Shown here one piece after another: positions 31,906 to 37,949 of a stretch of 59,035 nt of DNA. Position 1 is the stretch's first letter; every line of letters starts with the position of its first letter. This DNA is from a virus: positions 1 through 59,035 of IMG/VR virus record IMGVR_UViG_3300015245_000041; one strand, written 5' to 3'. Under the pieces are notes generated by a model. It worked only from the letters and a program-made list of their open reading frames with translations. It made no database searches and was not told the origin of the DNA. The position numbers and the translations under genes are program-made.

Positions 31906-32238
31906 ATGACCGCAACGATGACGACCGCCCAGCTCGCCGAGGCGCTCGACACCACCCCACGCGAACTGCGCAAGTTCCTCCGCGCCGACGCGAAGACGAA
32001 GGGGACGACCGACACCCTTCCGGGCAAGGGTTCGCGATACGCCCTTCCGGGTACGAAGTCCGCGATCGCCTCCGCGAAGAAGCGATTCATCGCATGGTCC
32101 GCACAGCAGGACGAGGCCCGCAAGGCTCGCAACGAGGCCAAGGTGCTCGAGGACACCGTTCCCGACGTCGAGGACGAGACCGACACCGAGCCCACCGATG
32201 CCGAACTCGACGAGGTCGACGAAGAGGTCGAGGACTGA
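31906..32238 (+). CDS. Helix-turn-helix DNA-binding-like protein with acidic tail
   Basis: 110 aa from the ATG at 31906; homologous-style N-terminus favours this over the GTG at 31804. 'TTAQLAEALDTTPRELRKFL', then 'LPGKGSRYALPGTKSAI' and 'KRFIAWSAQQDEARK', then an acidic tail of about 35 aa. Same plan as 24307-24531 and the core of 21975-22577. Very GC-rich with strong third-position G/C compared with the rest of the genome, suggesting later acquisition. Monocistronic: own promoter and terminator. Possible nucleoid or regulatory protein. Confidence 0.7.
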   Translation: MTATMTTAQLAEALDTTPRELRKFLRADAKTKGTTDTLPGKGSRYALPGTKSAIASAKKRFIAWSAQQDEARKARNEAKVLEDTVPDVEDETDTEPTDAELDEVDEEVED

Positions 32239-32252
32239 CATACCCATCCAGG

Positions 32253-32275
32253 ATCCCCCTTCGGGGGGATTTCTG
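32253..32275 (+). terminator. Intrinsic terminator of the HTH gene
   Basis: ATCCCCC-TTCG-GGGGGAT (32253-32270) followed by TTCT, a UUCG-capped stem 15 bases after the stop. Confidence 0.85.
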
Positions 32276-32401
32276 GTGTGTCTGTGACATATTGGTGTAA
32301 ACGGACATGCGCCTGAGAAGTGTTGTGTGGAAGATCATTTATGAGGGCGAATGCTAGCATAAGGAGAGGGCACGATCGGTCGCAAACTCGTGCTCAGCGC
32401 C

Positions 32402-32431
32402 TTGACTCTGAGGGGGTTGGTCTGATAGCAT
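32402..32431 (+). promoter_or_regulatory. Promoter for a leaderless gene
   Basis: TTGACT (32402-32407), 18 bases, TAGCAT (32426-32431), six bases, ATG (32438). Confidence 0.7.
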
Positions 32432-32437
32432 AGATGC

Positions 32438-32677
32438 ATGACAACGACGATGATTGATGCTGACGCCCTACTCGCGACTCTGCTTGACTGCGACGACGAA
32501 CTTGACATCGATCAACTTGATCTTACCATCTTGATCTCGCACCATCTTGCTGAAACGATCAATGACGATGCCGCCAAAAACTTCTTGCTCTCATATGACT
32601 GCTGCCCAATCCATCACTGCGACATCGAAATCTGCCGCGACGACAACGATCTCGAATGCATCCAATTTCGCAACTAA
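32438..32677 (+). CDS. Small acidic Cys/His protein, leaderless-type start
   Basis: 79 aa, rich in Asp and Leu ('DADALLATLLDCDDELDIDQ'), with a Cys/His cluster ('CCPIHHCDIEICRDD'). No Shine-Dalgarno; the ATG lies six bases after the -10 box. Unknown function. Confidence 0.65.
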   Translation: MTTTMIDADALLATLLDCDDELDIDQLDLTILISHHLAETINDDAAKNFLLSYDCCPIHHCDIEICRDDNDLECIQFRN

Positions 32678-32697
32678 TCCCGAAAGGGGGGGGAATC

Positions 32698-32793
32698 ATG
32701 ACAACCATCCGCAACTACATGCTGCATCGCAAGATGAGATTGATCATCCGTCGCCATGCATGGATCCTTGACACGGAGTTGCAGACGCGGTAG
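32698..32793 (+). CDS. Tiny basic protein (31 aa)
   Basis: 'MTTIRNYMLHRKMRLIIRRH' followed by 11 residues. A very strong ribosome site (GAAAGGGGGGGGAATC) precedes the ATG. Its stop codon TAG is also the first three bases of the next gene's -10 box. Basic amphipathic; could bind nucleic acid or membrane. Confidence 0.5.
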   Translation: MTTIRNYMLHRKMRLIIRRHAWILDTELQTR

Positions 32794-32796
32794 CAT
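32768..32796 (+). promoter_or_regulatory. Promoter for the secreted/membrane protein gene
   Basis: TTGACA (32768-32773), 17 bases, TAGCAT (32791-32796), six bases, ATG (32803): the same leaderless geometry as at 32402-32438. Confidence 0.75.
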
Positions 32797-32802
32797 TAAT
32801 GC

Positions 32803-33126
32803 ATGCTCAATCACTCGACACCCCAAGGAGGGGACATCATGACCCGCTTTCTGCTCATCATCACCGCATTGATTCTCGCGGGGGTCACTGCGATCACTCT
32901 GACTGCTGACTCGCCGCATCACCACACCATCACTCCCATGCCTGCACCCTCACCATCGACCTCGACAATCACTCACGGGGATTATACTCCGGGCAAGGCG
33001 GGGGACCCTGGGGTGGACTTGCCGGGGATTGCGACTGCTACTCCTGGTCAGGTCTGGATATCTGCTGGCCCCGGGGATAATGTATGCCGCGCTCCTGGGG
33101 ACTGCGGATATGGGGATAACAACTGA
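32803..33126 (+). CDS. Small secreted or membrane-anchored protein with dual start
   Basis: 107 aa from the leaderless ATG at 32803, or 95 aa from the ATG at 32839, which has AAGGAGGGGACATC upstream. From 32839 the sequence is a classic signal peptide ('MTRFLLIITALILAGVTAIT'), then a His/Pro/Thr-rich linker and a Gly/Pro-rich end ('PGKAGDPGVDLPG', 'GDNVCRAPGDCGYGDNN'). Probably exported. Both starts may be used. Last gene before the convergent gap. Confidence 0.65.
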   Translation: MLNHSTPQGGDIMTRFLLIITALILAGVTAITLTADSPHHHTITPMPAPSPSTSTITHGDYTPGKAGDPGVDLPGIATATPGQVWISAGPGDNVCRAPGDCGYGDNN

Positions 33127-33131
33127 CTGAC

Positions 33132-33164
33132 CTTCTATCCCCATCTTATGGTGGGGATAAGAAG
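33132..33164 (+). terminator. Hairpin after the rightward early block
   Basis: CTTCTATCCCCA (33132-33143) pairs with TGGGGATAAGAAG (33152-33164) with one bulge and an 8-base loop. Strong stem, no U-tract on the plus strand. Starts six bases after the last rightward stop. Confidence 0.6.
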
Positions 33165-33598
33165 TGTGTATATGCCGGGGGTATATAGGCGGGGGGTATA
33201 TACCTATGCCTATGCAGGCAGGATGCATCCTAATGATGGATGGATATGCGCGGGGCAATGATGCATTGATCATATCCTAATCGATGAGGGAATGATCTGG
33301 ATATGATAGGTGCATATCCCCGCGTCAATCAAGAGGCGCATATGCATGGGGATATAACAATAAGACAATGCATAGGGGGAGGGGATAGTGGAGGATAGAT
33401 CTGTAGATGTTCTATCTTAAATTTAAATCGGTTACTATCTTGTTCTTTCTTTGTTAATTCTTGGTTACTTTGTGTGATGAAGGAAGGAAGTAATGTGTCC
33501 GATATGAACCCCCCCGGGTGGTTTAAGGAGGGGAGAAAGTCACCGTGCGTAACAGACCATTCCACGCGCTTACTGTAGCAACTTTTTGAAAACATTAA
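33165..33598. other. Repeat-rich convergent interval, candidate replication origin
   Basis: 434 bases with no supported gene, between converging operons. Contains two GGGGGTATATA copies (about 33176 and 33192), the palindrome AGGATGCATCCT (about 33220-33231), four alternating-orientation heptamers GGATATG/CATATCC (33242, 33271, 33299, 33313), CGCGGGG and CCCCGCG flanks, and then an AT-rich tract around 33412-33470. A GC-rich hairpin-like element near 33508-33523 may terminate the leftward genes. Iterons beside an easily melted tract are typical of initiator-dependent origins; not proven. Confidence 0.45.
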
Positions 33599-33880
33599 CT
33601 ACGATACTACCTCAAACGCATGAAATACTAGATCATGCTCCGGATTGAAGAAAGTATTAATAAACTTAAGTTCATCTATTCCATAATTCCACTCATACCC
33701 AGTACCTGTTACAAGGAACTGCCTAGATTCTGCTTTCCCGCCATTCATTCCTTTCACCATTACCCACAATTTAAGACCTCTTCCCTGAGTATCTACGCGT
33801 AATGCTTGAGAACCCATGGGCAACTTAACTATATTGAGTGTGAATGAAGCTGGCTGCAGGTCATACTTGAGAACTATCAT
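33599..33880 (-). CDS. Small conserved-style phage protein
   Basis: 93 aa. 'VKLPMGSQALRVDTQGRGLK', 'LWVMVKG', 'FLVTGTGYEWNYG' and 'LVFHAFEVV' match the layout of a small beta-rich phage protein I have seen in many actinophages (P-x-G-x2-x-L-x-V, GTG, H-x-FE). Function unknown. Last gene of the leftward block. Confidence 0.65.
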   Translation of the reverse strand: MIVLKYDLQPASFTLNIVKLPMGSQALRVDTQGRGLKLWVMVKGMNGGKAESRQFLVTGTGYEWNYGIDELKFINTFFNPEHDLVFHAFEVVS

Positions 33881-33881
33881 G

Positions 33882-34109
33882 TTACTTTAACAACCTCTTT
33901 CGTTTCTTGGGGCTTTTGATTTCTACTCGCTCTGCCACCGTTACCCAGTACTTTAACTTATTGCGCAGGATAGGGGCACATAGTATTACGACCCCGTCTT
34001 CTACTACAAAACCCGCACATAAGTAGTTGGTCTTTACTTGGTACAGACCGTCCGTCAACTTCATAGTTGACTTTGCGGTATCGGGCTTTGTTCTTATATT
34101 CCGACTCAT
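33882..34109 (-). CDS. Small conserved-style protein overlapping the winged-helix gene
   Basis: 75 aa (ATG 34109, GTGAGG upstream; internal ATG at 34064 is the conserved-looking start 'MKLTDGLYQVKTNYLCAGFV'). The core 'VVEDGVVILCAPILRNKLKY' is typical of a small actinophage protein family of unknown role. Overlaps the neighbouring gene by about 150 bases in another frame. Confidence 0.65.
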   Translation of the reverse strand: MSRNIRTKPDTAKSTMKLTDGLYQVKTNYLCAGFVVEDGVVILCAPILRNKLKYWVTVAERVEIKSPKKRKRLLK

Positions 34110-34335
34110 TGATCCTCACCAGGAGACCATGATACACTAACTCGGAGATTATCGACGATACGAAACCGGGTGATGTCCACCATTGTTCTCTAGTAAATCT
34201 TCCCCATACTTCACCGGGGCTGAATTCCTCTCCCTCTCCGATGCTTTCTATAATTTCGATGACGCCCTCGAGAGTATCCCAGTGTCTTTTAGATGTGTGT
34301 GGGCAGATAGTGATTACGTTCTTGGTCTTAACCAT
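33958..34335 (-). CDS. Winged-helix-like protein
   Basis: 125 aa. Residues about 12-90 look like a winged helix ('TLEGVIEIIESIGEGEEFSP', 'WTSPGFVSSIISELVYHGLL', 'VRINESEYKNKARYRKV'). The last 35 aa ('LLMCGFCSRRRGRNTMCPYP') are the out-of-frame translation of the next gene and may be dispensable or the result of a lost stop. Possible transcription regulator. Confidence 0.55.
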   Translation of the reverse strand: MVKTKNVITICPHTSKRHWDTLEGVIEIIESIGEGEEFSPGEVWGRFTREQWWTSPGFVSSIISELVYHGLLVRINESEYKNKARYRKVNYEVDGRSVPSKDQLLMCGFCSRRRGRNTMCPYPAQ

Positions 34336-34504
34336 CTGTTGTCTCTATATTAATCCATCGAGCAAAAACTTTGGCGTCTCTGATAATCTTGTCTGAGGCT
34401 ATTACATTAGCTCCTACTGGCCGTTGGCTGTTGTTAAATGCTATACTCTGAGCTAATGCCTCGAGGCGTATGCGTTCACTGCGATCGAGCTTGTCTTCTA
34501 TCAT
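34328..34504 (-). CDS. Small helical protein (58 aa)
   Basis: 'DRSERIRLEALAQSIAFNNS', 'DKIIRDAKVFARWI'. Overlaps the winged-helix start by eight bases and the upstream gene by 29. Similar short helical proteins ending in an A-x2-x-A-x2-W-I segment are common in actinophages. Function unknown. Confidence 0.65.
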   Translation of the reverse strand: MIEDKLDRSERIRLEALAQSIAFNNSQRPVGANVIASDKIIRDAKVFARWINIETTDG

Positions 34505-34706
34505 CTACTTGCTCCTCTGTGAATGTTGCTTTTGTCGTGTACAGATGCTTGGCTTTGCTGATATCGTTCAGGGGTGTCATTATTACGTGTGAGTATCCTT
34601 CCTGCTTGGCTTTACGGCACGCATCGCAGAGAAAGTCTTCTTGGGTGGGTTCACGATCACAGGGTATATTTCCATCGAAGGCTTGAACATCGCACTGGCA
34701 CTTCAT
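34476..34706 (-). CDS. Small zinc-binding protein
   Basis: 76 aa from the ATG at 34706. 'MKCQCDVQAFDGNIPCDREP' and 'DFLCDACRKAKQEG' provide a four-Cys ribbon. Unknown. Confidence 0.65.
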   Translation of the reverse strand: MKCQCDVQAFDGNIPCDREPTQEDFLCDACRKAKQEGYSHVIMTPLNDISKAKHLYTTKATFTEEQVDDRRQARSQ

Positions 34707-35062
34707 ACTGATATCCACCTTCCGTGGGTAATAAAGCCATGATCACCGCAGTCGCAGAGTATTGATGGCTGTAGTGTCAGAGGGTCTCTGCTGAGTAATT
34801 GCCAGACGGCTGTGAGTGAACCATCGGCTTTGGTGTGGCGGTGTTTTTGGGCGGCTTCGATGTCGTATAAAACACTGCCGGCATGCCACAGGTCTGTGTG
34901 TGGGGCCTTGTGAAATATGTTAAGACCGATCTCTGTGCCTTTGCGACTAATGCCGTTAGTATATTTTCTGATAAAGTGATCGAGGCCTATATCTGTCCCT
35001 CCGTGGGCTAGGCGTGATAGCCATTGCTGGTATGATGGCGAGGTGTCTAGGACATTAGCCAC
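34703..35062 (-). CDS. Protein of unknown function with C-terminal Cys/His site
   Basis: 119 aa. Contains two related segments 'AHGGTDIGLDHFIRKY' and 'RKGTEIGLNIFHKAP' (internal duplication of a G-T-(D/E)-I-G-L unit) and ends 'CDCGDHGFITHGRW'. Not recognised. ATGA overlap with the next gene. Confidence 0.6.
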   Translation of the reverse strand: MANVLDTSPSYQQWLSRLAHGGTDIGLDHFIRKYTNGISRKGTEIGLNIFHKAPHTDLWHAGSVLYDIEAAQKHRHTKADGSLTAVWQLLSRDPLTLQPSILCDCGDHGFITHGRWISV

Positions 35063-35336
35063 TAGTATTCCTGAACTTTAGCTGATACGGGAGCTGTAGC
35101 CAGTAGTCAATCTTATGCAAAACTGCTTCCAGATCTTCTAGATCTGGATCTTCTAGAACTAGACTAATTGCCATACTCTCATATTCTGCTGTGAGTCTGA
35201 GCTCTGGCTTGAGTTCTCCTACCTGATGATTCTGCTGATCTCTAAGTCGGAGCTCTGAGATTAACTGATCCTTCATCCAGTCATCGTAGCTTTTCATGGT
35301 ACCATCTGGGTTGAGAGTTCCGTCATTCTCTTGCAT
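35055..35336 (-). CDS. Small acidic protein, unknown
   Basis: 93 aa. N-terminus 'NPDGTMKSYDDWMKDQLISE', C-terminal helix-rich 'LVLEDPDLEDLEAVLHKIDY'. Unknown; eight-base overlap with its downstream neighbour. Confidence 0.55.
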   Translation of the reverse strand: MQENDGTLNPDGTMKSYDDWMKDQLISELRLRDQQNHQVGELKPELRLTAEYESMAISLVLEDPDLEDLEAVLHKIDYWLQLPYQLKFRNTSG

Positions 35337-35337
35337 G

Positions 35338-35568
35338 CTACTTATCCAATCTATGGTTTTCCATCCAGGCTTTTACCTGGGGGTCTTCGGTCCAGTCGGT
35401 ACTCCAGCGGGGGGTGTCAAAGCCTCGCTCGAGGGCATGATCTACTTCTATGGGGTGTCCTCGACGTAGTTCACATCGGCCCCAGATATTGCTGTCTTGT
35501 CTCGGTTCACGGACAGCCCGGCATTGTTGCCAGGGCCATCTAGCCCACCCCAGTTCTTGCTCTTTCAT
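35338..35568 (-). CDS. Small protein with paired cysteines and Trp
   Basis: 76 aa from the ATG at 35568 (ATGA overlap with the upstream stop). 'QQCRAVREPRQDSNIWGRCE', 'GHPIEVDHALERG'. The C...C...H spacing resembles small phage proteins that bind a metal. Unknown. Confidence 0.55.
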   Translation of the reverse strand: MKEQELGWARWPWQQCRAVREPRQDSNIWGRCELRRGHPIEVDHALERGFDTPRWSTDWTEDPQVKAWMENHRLDK

Positions 35569-35855
35569 CGAGCCATCCATTCCATGAGGTTACGGGCCCT
35601 ATCTTGCCACAGGTAAAACTCTGCTCGGCTTTCTTGAGCATGACGACCCGGCTCGTTGGTGAAGAGACTATCCAGCGTTAATCCTCGGCGGGGGTCACAC
35701 AGGGCGAACAGCTTACGGGCTAGATCAATCTCTGTGATGGGTCTATCCCACGAGATCTTTAGGTTAGAGGCTCCTCTGTCAGAGGTTGATCGAGACTGGT
35801 CTCTGAGGGGCTCGGTCCTCTCGAACTCCGCGCCAACATCCGCTCGTTCTCCCAT
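35565..35855 (-). CDS. Small protein with long out-of-frame overlap
   Basis: 96 aa from the ATG at 35855. The first 32 codons overlap the upstream gene by 97 bases; the convincing part is 'TEIDLARKLFALCDPRRG' to 'FYLWQDRARNLMEWM'. No better start codon downstream, so the overlap may be real. Unknown function. Confidence 0.5.
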   Translation of the reverse strand: MGERADVGAEFERTEPLRDQSRSTSDRGASNLKISWDRPITEIDLARKLFALCDPRRGLTLDSLFTNEPGRHAQESRAEFYLWQDRARNLMEWMAR

Positions 35856-36031
35856 TTCTCTTGCAGCTCCTTAGCTTCTGCTAGATGAACATATAATCTA
35901 TAGACATTCATGGTAGCGACGTAAAGTTGGGCATCTAAGTGATTCTCAAAACTAGCTACTCTAATGTCTGAGTGCTTGGGTAGGCGGTCTGGCTGTAAGA
36001 AGACTGTGCGGCCTATGGCTCTGAGCTTCAT
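35759..36031 (-). CDS. Small protein, unknown
   Basis: 90 aa. 'MKLRAIGRTVFLQPDRLP', 'SFENHLDAQLYVATMNVYRL', then a charged helix and a Ser/Pro/Thr-rich end. Starts in ATGA with the upstream stop. Confidence 0.55.
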   Translation of the reverse strand: MKLRAIGRTVFLQPDRLPKHSDIRVASFENHLDAQLYVATMNVYRLYVHLAEAKELQEKWENERMLARSSRGPSPSETSLDQPLTEEPLT

Positions 36032-36354
36032 GACCAGCTTCTTGTCAAGTTGCGGATGCGGTTGGCAGAATCTTCATAACCAGCCATACGTCCTCGAGCA
36101 TTGCTGTTATTGCTACCGTAGGTTGTTTCTCTGATCCTATCTCTGACCGCTAGGAGATGATCCGGTAGCTCCACTATCACTGACTCTCTATCCTTGATGA
36201 ATGCTAGCAAAGCCTGGGCAACATCGCGGGCTTTACCCTCTTGGAAAACTCCGGTGTTTTCCATGGATTCCCAGCAAACTGAGGCCGCTCCGACAGCCTG
36301 ATACACAGCAGACTCTAGACTAAGGCTGCCATCATCTTCTTTATGAAACTCCAC
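36028..36354 (-). CDS. Small helical protein, unknown
   Basis: 108 aa. 'LESAVYQAVGAASVCWESME', 'ARDVAQALLAFIKDR', 'DHLLAVRDRIRETTYGSNNS'. No family recognised. 14-base overlap with the HTH gene upstream. Confidence 0.6.
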   Translation of the reverse strand: MEFHKEDDGSLSLESAVYQAVGAASVCWESMENTGVFQEGKARDVAQALLAFIKDRESVIVELPDHLLAVRDRIRETTYGSNNSNARGRMAGYEDSANRIRNLTRSWS

Positions 36355-36619
36355 CTTGGACCTCCTGTTGGACTAGCGTCGGGTTCGATTCGTTGGTGTG
36401 GGCGGTGATTTCCCACGTGATGCCGAGCTCTTGAGAGAGCTTTTGGATAGCCCAGAATGTGAGGATAGTGTGCCCGCGCAGCAATAATTGTGCGCCCCTG
36501 CCTGACAATCCTAGGGTCTTCCCCAGGTCTTCCGTTGACTTGCCTTGCAGTGATGCGTGACGCCTAATGGCTTCTAGGAAAACTGCCTTGACGTCGTCGG
36601 CTACAAACTGACTATTCAT
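36341..36619 (-). CDS. XRE/Cro-like helix-turn-helix protein
   Basis: 92 aa from the ATG at 36619, with AAGGAGAGCA upstream (an in-frame extension lies over the previous gene). 'AIRRHASLQGKSTEDLGKTL' and 'LSGRGAQLLLRGH' form a helix-turn-helix like that of Cro/C1 proteins. Candidate transcriptional regulator of the leftward small-gene operon. Too small and isolated to call an immunity repressor. Confidence 0.6.
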   Translation of the reverse strand: MNSQFVADDVKAVFLEAIRRHASLQGKSTEDLGKTLGLSGRGAQLLLRGHTILTFWAIQKLSQELGITWEITAHTNESNPTLVQQEVQGGVS

Positions 36620-36770
36620 TGCTCTCCTTAAGGGAGAAAATAAGGGTTTGGATGAAGATAGGTACTTCCTTGACGAGAAACTCGCGGTCATCCACACCGA
36701 GGTGGGCTAGCTTGGAGGTCACGTCCTTGGGGGTTACGTGAGATTTCTTGGCGATTTGGCTGCAGTTCAT
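36612..36770 (-). CDS. Small HTH-like protein (52 aa)
   Basis: From the ATG at 36770, coupled by ATGA. 'NCSQIAKKSHVTPKDVTSKL' resembles a minimal helix-turn-helix, followed by 'FLVKEVPIFIQTLIFSL'. Overlaps the XRE-like gene by eight bases; the two may regulate together. Confidence 0.5.
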   Translation of the reverse strand: MNCSQIAKKSHVTPKDVTSKLAHLGVDDREFLVKEVPIFIQTLIFSLKESNE

Positions 36771-36928
36771 TTTTTGTCTCCCCAGCCCATCATCCACCAT
36801 AGGATGTTAATCCCCAGTAGGAGGAATAGGACTATTAGACCGTAGGTTAGGTCGATGAAAAGTAATAGGAGTTCTCCTAGCAATACTAAGAGACCTCCAC
36901 TGGCTTTGGCCGGCGGTTTTTTACTCAT
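36767..36928 (-). CDS. Small membrane protein (53 aa)
   Basis: Basic start 'MSKKPPAKASGG' then 'LLVLLGELLLLFIDLTYGLI' and 'VLFLLLGINILWWMMGW', giving two closely spaced membrane helices. ATGA overlap with the downstream gene and overlap with the SLOG stop. Could alter the host membrane or act as a toxin/anti-holin type peptide; function unknown. Confidence 0.65.
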   Translation of the reverse strand: MSKKPPAKASGGLLVLLGELLLLFIDLTYGLIVLFLLLGINILWWMMGWGDKK

Positions 36929-37296
36929 AACTCTACTCTGTAGATCGGGATGTGCATACGGGTGGCTTTTTCGATGCAGTCTTTGGTTCCTTTGCCTCCG
37001 GGGAAAGCAATCACTAGGTCAGGATGAAAAAGTCTTAGCATGACTCGGTTGCGGATGGGGCCGGCGGGGTCTCCATATTTATACCAGAGAGCTGGGTAGG
37101 GGGTAACAGGAATATTGTTGGCGTCTGCCCAGTAGCCGGCGAGACGGTCGGCTCCACCGTCCTCACAGTCGCCGTGAGCGAGTTGGGTTATGCTTGGTTC
37201 TAGATGTTTATAGCCTTCGGTGTGGATCTTGTCGAGCTCCTTTGAGAGGGTGGCATAGTCTTCGTAGAATCTACCGCCCGTCACCACTACCCTCAC
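36925..37296 (-). CDS. SLOG-family (DUF2493/YpsA-like) nucleotide-binding protein
   Basis: 123 aa from a GTG at 37296 (CGGAGGG upstream). Rossmann-like signature: 'MRVVVTGGRFYEDYATLSKE' with the N-terminal TGGR loop, 'QLAHGDCEDGGADRLAGYWA', 'PYPALWYKYGDPAGPIRN' and 'LVIAFPGGKGTKDCIEKA' with the G-G-x-G-T loop. The SLOG superfamily binds nucleotides or nucleotide-derived ligands, and some members act in defence or NAD/nucleotide signalling. Single domain, no effector fused. Ligand unknown. Confidence 0.85.
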   Translation of the reverse strand: MRVVVTGGRFYEDYATLSKELDKIHTEGYKHLEPSITQLAHGDCEDGGADRLAGYWADANNIPVTPYPALWYKYGDPAGPIRNRVMLRLFHPDLVIAFPGGKGTKDCIEKATRMHIPIYRVEL

Positions 37297-37447
37297 GGAT
37301 AGCCCTCCGATCTATAGATACAGTTGTTTGGATGATGTCCAGGGGCATGAGGGGCTTGTCGCATCGGTTGATGGGGCAATAATTCACTAGGCGACCGCTG
37401 TCGGGCTGGACCCCATGTACGAGGCAATAAAGCTTGGTAACTATCAT
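37271..37447 (-). CDS. Small Cys-containing protein (58 aa)
   Basis: 'LYCLVHGVQPDSGRLVNYCP' and 'INRCDKPL' give four potential metal ligands. Overlaps the SLOG start by 26 bases and the upstream tiny gene by four. A -10 like TAAAAT with a six-base gap to the ATG suggests an extra internal leaderless start. Confidence 0.6.
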   Translation of the reverse strand: MIVTKLYCLVHGVQPDSGRLVNYCPINRCDKPLMPLDIIQTTVSIDRRAIREGSGDGR

Positions 37448-37557
37448 ACTCTTATTTTACCACAACGGCGGCACAGCGTAAAGGCATGTTCATGATGAGG
37501 AGCAACTAGTACATACTTATGATGATGAGTGATTACACACCATACCCAGCCCCACAT
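37444..37557 (-). CDS. Tiny gene (37 aa) coupled on both sides
   Basis: Starts in a TAATG overlap with the upstream stop and ends in an ATGA overlap with the downstream start, so the whole frame is fixed by its neighbours. 'MWGWVWCVITHHHKYVLVAP' then 'HEHAFTLCRRCGKIRV'; the C-x2-C end plus His cluster suggests metal binding. Too short for standard callers. Confidence 0.6.
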   Translation of the reverse strand: MWGWVWCVITHHHKYVLVAPHHEHAFTLCRRCGKIRV

Positions 37558-37889
37558 TATGAGTCTTCATAGGATCGGTTACGAGCTCGGCGTAGGGCTT
37601 GCTCACGACGAACTGTCTGAACACTGTCGATATTTTCGGGGCTACCGGGCATGTCATGTAACTCGCAGGGTCTAGCACCATCCCAGCCGTGATTGCGACA
37701 GTATACATCCATGTTACCTACGTATCCATTTTCATTCTCGTAACAAGAACAGCAATAACAATTATCTCGATGCTCGATGGTAACTACGGGTATGTAAATA
37801 GTTGTAGTAGTTACTCCCGGGATCTCGTGAGTATGTACTAGATTACCATTCTTATCTTTACGGTAGTTTTCATTGGCATAAATACCCAT
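37557..37889 (-). CDS. Cys/His-rich small protein, first gene of the leftward 38-33 kb operon
   Basis: 110 aa. 'MGIYANENYRKDKNGNLVHT', 'NCYCCSCYENENGYVGNM', 'YCRNHGWDGARPCELH'. Seven cysteines and several His suggest one or two zinc sites. Promoter at 37922-37949 and 'GACCGAGGAGGAGTTAC' before the ATG give it a strong early expression signal. Not recognised. Confidence 0.7.
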   Translation of the reverse strand: MGIYANENYRKDKNGNLVHTHEIPGVTTTTIYIPVVTIEHRDNCYCCSCYENENGYVGNMDVYCRNHGWDGARPCELHDMPGSPENIDSVQTVRREQALRRARNRSYEDS

Positions 37890-37921
37890 GTAACTCCTCC
37901 TCGGTCAGTGATTGGGTTAAT

Positions 37922-37949
37922 CTTATATGCTAGATGAGTGCGGTGTCAA
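37922..37949 (-). promoter_or_regulatory. Promoter of the leftward small-gene operon
   Basis: Minus strand TTGACA (37944-37949), 16 bases, TATAAG (37922-37927). Shares 'CTAGCATATAAGAT' and the downstream 'TGACCGAGGAG' with the promoter at 11716-11743. Confidence 0.8.

Noticed and set aside
31710-32360. 216-aa and 153-aa minus-strand frames rich in Ser or Gly/Val
   Set aside because: They are antisense readings of the GC-rich HTH gene, whose own promoter, ribosome site and terminator are clear.
33329-33595. 88-aa minus-strand frame following the 33599 gene
   Set aside because: No Shine-Dalgarno, composition not protein-like, and it covers the repeat-rich candidate origin.
36341-36619. Lysogeny repressor
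   Set aside because: XRE-like HTH present, but no integrase, excisionase or divergent repressor-operator arrangement, so an immunity function is not supported.
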